Shown here piece after piece: positions 54,101 to 62,137 of a DNA stretch of 64,000 nucleotides. A program made the position numbers and the translations under genes. The stretch spans positions 279,985,426-280,049,425 of the forward strand of contig CP136063.1 in assembly GCA_032622095.1 (NCBI GenBank). Reading direction: 5' to 3'. Numbering within the stretch: the stretch's first letter is position 1; the number at the start of each line of letters is the position of its first letter. The notes under the pieces were generated by a model, which had not been told where the DNA came from, did not search any database, and saw nothing but the letters and a program-made list of their open reading frames with translations. This DNA is from Siphonodentalium dalli. Taxonomy: Eukaryota; Mollusca; Scaphopoda; Gadilida; Siphonodentaliidae.

Positions 54101-57100
54101 CTGTCCAATTCTTAGTTGAAAAAGGGCCATAACTCTGGTATAAAAAAATCGGATCTAACCCATATTCAAACTCAATCTGTATTTTGTGTTGAGAAACTCA
54201 CATACCAAATTTGGTTCCTATCAGATGAAAAATGGTTGATTTATCGAAGCATGCATGAATTCTATGTCAAAGGGCCATAACTCCGTTAAAAATAATCTGA
54301 TCAAACCCATATTCGAACTTGATCTGTATTTTGGGTTGAGAAACTCACAGACCAAATTTGGTACCGATCAGATAAAAAATGTTTCAGTTATGGCAGAATG
54401 CATGAGTTCTAACTCGAAAAAGTGCCATAACTTTGTAAAAAAAAGTCAGATCAAACCCATATTCGAACTCGATCTGTATTTTGGGCTGAAAAACTCATAT
54501 ACAAAATTTGGTTTTGATCGGATAGAATATGTTTGAGTTATCACATTACACGTAAAGTGTCTATGGACAGACAAACAGACGGACGGAGGGACACACGACA
54601 AGTGGTCAATCCAGACGTCGACACTGTGTGTACCATACTATGGTATGGGTACACATAAAAATAATATAAAATTTGTTAGGCCAATGCAGTCTCTTATATA
54701 TGCGAGGTGACATATGGTCATAAGTATTCTTATGGGCCCTAGTGAATACTCTATATTAATAAATACCTGAATGGAGCTGCATCCGGCTGTAGTTATGGTG
54801 ATGATTTCTGGGATGATTGCCGTGGCGGAGACTGTTGCCGCGGCGACTGCCGAGGGTGAGCTTGCCATAGCAGTTGCTGCAGCTGCCACATGTTTAATGT
54901 CTTCAGAGAGGTCAAGGTTAGTGGGTGATTCTCCTGATGTCTGCTGTCCACAGAGCAGAAATCTGAATTGAGAAACAATAAGTAAATTATATCATAGTTA
55001 AATATATATTGATTATTCATATGTTGAAAGCAAGGTCACTGTTTTTTTCTTCTAAATAGCCCGAGAATCAATTCTTTTATTTGCTTGGCCTTACAATTAT
55101 ATTTTTAGGAAATTTCACTCATAGGCATGAACAACATAATTGTAGGTCGGAATATTAGACGTTGATAACTTTCCCGCGTTTTCTTGTATTAGCGGGAAAG
55201 TATTGTATTCACAGCTCGATGAATAATGTATGTTATGAGTAGGCGGAGTTTTCATTAAGCCAGCAGCCAATGAAAAGTTGTTATTGGAGAATTGATTTCG
55301 GCGGGAAATCAGTGGAGTGTAGTCACTTCTAGTCCTAACTTTGTTGGTTCAGCACACAAATTTTTATTTAATTAACTTAATTAAAGTGTGCGATATTGCT
55401 CAATTTGGAGATAGTGAGTTTGAAAAATTTTGTTTTCATTGATTTTGTTTGAGAATTTTCATTGATCTCATTTTAAGATAGACAGACATGTCACTGTTAT
55501 ACAAAATAGTTTAAAGTTCTTATCTTATGATATTCAGGTGTTCCTATATAAATATGGAACGTGTAGAGTAAGAAATTTTTCTGTGTAAAATTTCATTGAG
55601 AGTGTATTTCCGACACTAGCTGTGTCCATGCAGAGTGTTCGGATAACAGGTTTCCATCATGGTTTTCCCTAAAAGGGTTTTTATGGGTGGTTGTTCCTGG
55701 ACCGCTGCACAGCATTGGTAGAGTAGGGTGTATAATTAATTCATGTATATGTACATGTCTTCGGAACAATAAACGCTGACCGACGATGGCCTGGCTGATT
55801 GCTTTAGTAGTTTGTTATCATTATGGTAGAATTGGGAATACTGTATCTAGTAGATAGTTTCCCAGGGAACTTACCTCGCTAACTGTAGACATATAGAGTA
55901 GCAGCCCTGTCGTATCTGGTAATTAGTTTCCTGAGGGAACGCTTCTGGTTGGAGAACATTAACAACAAGCTGCAGTCCGCCAGCATTGAGGAAGCTGTTA
56001 CAGAATGTATGAGACCCGATTTGTGTCCCAATATCCTCTGTCACTGGCACCAGCTTACTACTCAGTACCTACAAAGCAATTATAATAGATCAAACGTATT
56101 ACTTTGATGACAATGGTTAGCCAAGTGTCAGAAATTATCAGATCACCGTAGTTTTTTTGAAAATCTATATTAACCCTGGTTAAGCCTGGAAATAATGTGC
56201 TTGACATTTGCAGAAAGAGGTCGCAAAGGGTGAATTTAGTGATGCTATACCACACGACAGGCTAGCATCAGCAAATTCACCCTCTGGGAACCTCATTCTG
56301 CTTAGGCCTCAACTGCTATGGGAGACCTAGGATCAGATTGAAGTTCCCCAGTTGAAGTTGGTGATGTGCACCCGTTAGTCGCCTGGATTATGCATTTTAT
56401 TGTCAGCAAATTAGGGGATATGGAAACTGTGGACTGTACCTGGATGGATGAACAACATGGTGTCATCAACGGGGGTGGAATCATCCGAATGAGAGTCAAG
56501 TTGATCGCATCAGCAATGCAAGGTGTTGCTTAACATTCCTCAAGTAAGAATGTGAATAGAATGACTACCATCAAACAAAATTGAAGCAGCATTTATTTTT
56601 TACAGCTCGATATAGCTAACATTTAAAGGTACTCAATCCGATCAGACGCTCCTAAATTACTATTTCTTTGGCTTCGGGGGTAAAAAATATTTGATTCGAG
56701 CCAAGGAATCCACCCATCAAAGCTCAGAGTGATCAGATATCAATGTTTGAAATTTGCGTTTTTCTATTGTTTGTGGACCAATCTTTTCGAGGACCAGGTG
56801 CTAAAAACGGACAAATTGCAGTTGTAAGATGGATAACTCTAAAATCAAGTGGTTATTATTGTTAAATCAACAAATTTGTAAAATGGCTACTTTGGAACAT
56901 CCTTCTATTTTGGATCAAATCATTCAAAGTTCAGGTTATGAGTTTAGAAGAAACTTTAACTGCGGAAGAACTGACATTTATTTTAACAACAGGATCAACA
57001 GATAAGTGAATTGGCTTTCAGATAATTATTTATTCATTTATACAGATTAAAACCTCAATCTGTCAATTGGCAAGAAAATGTGACCCGTCATATCAAGTCC

Positions 57101-60100
57101 AGTCGTAAGTCGGGATTTTTTTACCCTGTGCCAATGCATTCTCTTATATATGCGAGTCGACCATAGGTCGCCTCGCATATTTAAGAGAATGCATTGGCCT
57201 AACAATTTTTTACAATTTTAATAATTTTTTCTTGTATTCTTTAACAATTTTATAATTTCACCCATACAGAGCCCCAGACAAACATGAGCAGACGACACTC
57301 TTCTATATGCTTCTATATATGTGTGGGGCTCCCTGCAGGGTAATGGATGTTTTTTATTTTATGTCCTAAAAATTTTAAGAAACATTTATTTTAAAAAAAT
57401 GATAAAAAATTGTTAGGCCAATGCATTCTCTTATATATGCGAGGCGACCTATGGTCGACTCGCATATATAAGAGAATGTATTGGCACAGGGTAAAAAATC
57501 CTGGAAACACTTAAATGTAAATTGCATGTGATTTGATTCAGCGGTGACATTGTAAAGAAATAAATACCTCAAGGTTGTACAGCACCCTGAAGACGGACAT
57601 GTCTGGACCGATGATATCAAACAGGCCCCTGAGAATGTCTTCAGGCATAGGTCGCGGACTCGGTACCGTCACATGAGTCTGTTTCTTAGGACTAGCTCGC
57701 GGACTTGTTCTCGGACTGAGATCATCAGATGACAAGGAAGACTTGAAACCCTAGTAAAGAAGTAAGAGGAAGGATATTTACAAAAATGAATAATAAGGTA
57801 ATGCAAAGCCTCGAGATTCAATTTCAATTCAGTAGTTGTTATCCAGTTCCTTTTAAAATACTTTTATCTGATTCATTTTCTTTCCTTTGAAAAGACAATG
57901 AAAGAAACGGATAATTGCAGAGTCAAAGAGCTATAAACAAATTTTGTTATATAATTGAAAGTTCCAAAATGTATAATTTCTCTAAGTAAATTTTCCATTT
58001 TACATAATTTTCAAAGAGTAAAATCTAAAAATTCTCTCACAGAACTGGTTCTATCGATTTGATTCCAAATTATGTTAAGACCAAAATGCATACTAAAATA
58101 CAGTAGTCCTGTAACCTAACATTATCTATTAGTGATATGCATACTAAAATACAGTAGTCCTGTAACCTAACACTATAATACATTAGTCCTGTAACCTAAC
58201 ACAATCTATTTTGTTACTTTAAAGATGTCTTCAAGATTTCAGGCTAATTATATGAAAGGGATATTTATAGATAAGAATACATTTAAGCAATCATACCTTC
58301 TGAGTAATGGAATCCATGGCGTCAGAAACATTAGGATCTGTTGGAATCAGCATCAGCAGCCGGCGAACTCGAGATGTTATTCTTAAAGTAGAAGATTATG
58401 TAAACAATTCAACTCCACAGAAAGTAACGATGTCTGGCATTCAAATTGCAACCTTACGTTCAGACATGTCATTTGAGGTAAATTTTGATTACAATTATTT
58501 TGTGAGCACCAAACTAAAAAGTCTGACACTATGTTATCAGTTTATGGTTGGAAAAATTAAGAAGAATTTTTGCACAAAAAAGTTATCAAATGATCTTCTA
58601 TTGTGGCTGGAAGGTAATGATAGGATAGTAATATTTGTGGCTGGAAGGTAATGATAGGATAGTAATATTTGTGGCTGGAAGGTAATGATAGGATATTAAT
58701 ATTTGTGGCTGGAAGGTAATGATAGGATAGTAATATTTGTGGCTGGAAGGTAATGATAGGATAGTAATATTTGTGGCTGGAAGGTAATGATAGGATAGTA
58801 ATATTTGTGACTGGAAGGTAATGATAGGATAGTGATATTTGGTATTGGCAGTCCTTAGATCGTTGTGTTAAACCTAGATTGTAATCAGTCTGTGTAAACA
58901 CATGCTTAGAGTCATACTGAGTCTATCGTAGTCTCATCGAAATGTCATTTCCTGGAAGTGTGCAGGCTTCCCCCAAATTACGTCATATTGTGTTACTTTA
59001 ATAGCATCAATTGGATACGTTTATCTTTATGCTACTAATATTGACTTCTGATTGGTGCTACATACATGGAATTTGGAAATAGATGTCTTTGACAAGTAAT
59101 CTGACCCCACTATTTATATAGGCCCCAAAGGTGAATTTAGTGATGCTTCCCCACACAGCGGGCTAGTATCGCTAAATTCACCATCTGGAGACCTCATTAT
59201 ACAATGCTTCATCTGCTATGGGAGACCTAAACAAAGGTTTCAGTTCAAAGATGGTGATGTGCACCCATTGGGCACCTCAATTATGCATTGTGTCATCTGC
59301 CAATTTGGGAACATAGAGAAACTAAACTAAAAAAAATTGTTAATTTCCAAAGAAGATGAGATCCACAGAGAGTGAATTTAGTGATGCTAGCCTGCTGTGT
59401 GGGGTAGCATCACTAAATTCACCCTCTGGGGACCTCATTCTGCAAATATCCAGCAACATATTTTGAGGCCTCCTGATTGTGAGTCATTACATTAGAACTT
59501 ACCTGTCTTCTCAGACTATACTAATAAATTAGAACTTACCTGTCTTCTTCAAGCTCAGACAGATGGTATAGCATCTCAAACACTTGACCACCTATTGACA
59601 TGACAACCCCTGGTAACATCTTCTCCTGAAAAAATATCAATGTCATTACAATGCCTGCAGCAATTTGTTTCAATTTTTCACAAAACATTGGCAGGCTCGG
59701 ATAATAGCCTTGGCTAATAATAGCCCACAAATTATTTTTTTCTTGGCATTTTCCTCGGCTCAGCCGATAGCCGGCACTAATTAACAGGGCTACAATATTT
59801 CAAATTTCTTACCTGCTCTAAGTCATAAACTTGTTTAGAAGGTGTTACTGGTGTCTGAAAAGATAAAACAAAATCAGAAAATAATATATAATTAAATGGA
59901 TAAATCGTTTATTGAAACAATATTTATTTCTTCCAAAACATAATTTTAAAGTCCAACATTAGGTCAGTATGTGAATAGTTAAATGGAGGAAGACCATTTG
60001 GTAAAATGCCTTAAATGCTCATATAGAGCATTCTCCTCAGAATAGTAAATGTACATAGTACAATGGTAGTACGTGGAAGACAAGATAAATAGTTAATCTG

Positions 60101-62106
60101 GGTATACATGAGAAGATAATGATGGTAGTAAGTGGAAGACAAGATAAATAGATAATCTGGATATTTATGAGAAGATAATGAAGGTTGTTTATATAATTTT
60201 GAGATGCTTTAAGTCACAGAACATTCTGACAAGTTCAGGTGCCACAAAAAAGATTTATGTATCCATTATGCATTGAGAATTATATGATATAATACATATG
60301 TCAAAGGTACATTCAAGAAATAACTCTTGTTTCAATTAAGTTATTAAGAAAAGATAGAAGACAAATTTGATAATGCATGTTATAGGAAATTTATCTTCAA
60401 AATTTTGGTTATAACTCATAACCTTAATTGAAACAAGAGTTATTTCTTATAATTTAAGCCGTCACTATGAATAGAAGGTAGAAGTAAAATGTCAAAATGA
60501 AGGACACTGCTACAGTCATGGACAAATTTCCAACTTCAGTGCAACAAGTTCAATACATTATGATTTGACAACAAAAACATTGTCTAAAAAAAGATAATTA
60601 TAAAACACTCAATATATGTACAGATATAAAAATTAGGGTGACCAAAGATGGCATCAGAATTTTCAATGCAGCAAATGACAACCCCAGTTGCTGATTTATA
60701 GAACATATCTGCTTATAATCATTTACTGACAGCTGTAGAAAGATCCATTGAAGTCCTACTCAGCGACTGGCCATGGGACCACACAGCTCTCCAGATAACA
60801 GGTATCTACGCATGCCTGCAAATAGTGTGTCATTTGCAGAATGAGGGCCCCAGAGGGTGAATTTAGTGATGCTATCATGGGCTAGCATCACCAAATTCAC
60901 CCTCTGGGAACCTCATTCTGCTTAGACCTCAACTGCTATGGGAGACCTAGGATCAGGTTGAAGTTCCCCAGTTGAAGTTGGTGATGTTCAACCATTAGTC
61001 ACTTCGATTATGCATTTTATCTTCTGAAAATAAGAGGAAGGGAAAACTGCTAAAAACAATGTTAGTTTGAGGCAAAAGATACTTCCCAGAAGATAAGGCC
61101 TAAGCAGAATGAGGTCCCCAGAGGGTGAATTTGTGAATTTGGTGATGCTAGCCTGCTGTGAGTAATAGCATCACTAAATTCACCCTCTGGAGACCTCATT
61201 ATGTAAATGACAAACACACTATATTCAGGCTTGTATCTACACTATGAAACATTTGAGATGATGCAATTTATGATATTTGATACTAACACATCTTTGGAGA
61301 TGGACCACTGACTTGTAGTAATCTTTGATACTTATATCTTTGGAGATGGACCACTGACTCGTAGTAATCTTTGATACTTATATCTTTGGAGATGGACCAC
61401 TGACTCGTAGTAACCTTTGATACTTACATCTTTGGAGATGGACCACTGACTCGTAGTAACCTTTGACAGGAGTCGCACCTGTATTGTCTGATTGTCTTCA
61501 AAATCTAGTTGATGCAGCAATTTTTGGTCCTTAGTTGTACCAAGCTGAAAAACAAAATATTTTATACTTTTCAAAACTATAACATGATCATAACTAGAGT
61601 TTGCTCCCTGCTTTATTATGCATTTGACATCCATTGGAACTTGTCACATTATCATGACAAGACACTGTTCGTGTCAGGCTCAAACTTGCCGAATTGGAGC
61701 TCCGTGGTCCAGTGGTTAGTGTGTTGAACTTGTCTTTGCGGTCAACACAGCGAGACAAGTTCGCAGCCGGTCGGTGGTCTATTGCCAGTTTTCACACAAC
61801 AGAGGCTTGGCCCCTTTGAGCTATGTGCAATTGTAGGATTTTACACTGTTTGAATCTAATATGACCCTTGAGCAAGGTCACTCATACTGTGTCTGCTTTG
61901 CACCAGCCATGCTTTAAAAGGGTACCTGATTATGAGCATTGAAAGATCTTGTCAGAATGATAGTCACATAGTATCCTCTTGGCTCTACCTCCCCCTGTCC
62001 CTGGGGAGCAGTAGATGGTCACTGAGAGTTTAGGCTCATCAGGGTAATAATTGTAATAATTTGGGCCTCATGGGATAAGGCACTTTACAAATGCTATATA
62101 TTATTA

Positions 62107-62137
<31 letters not shown>

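Noticed and set aside
61697-61770. Functional tRNA gene
   Set aside because: A and B boxes are present but no full cloverleaf forms, and a SINE body with ATT tail follows.
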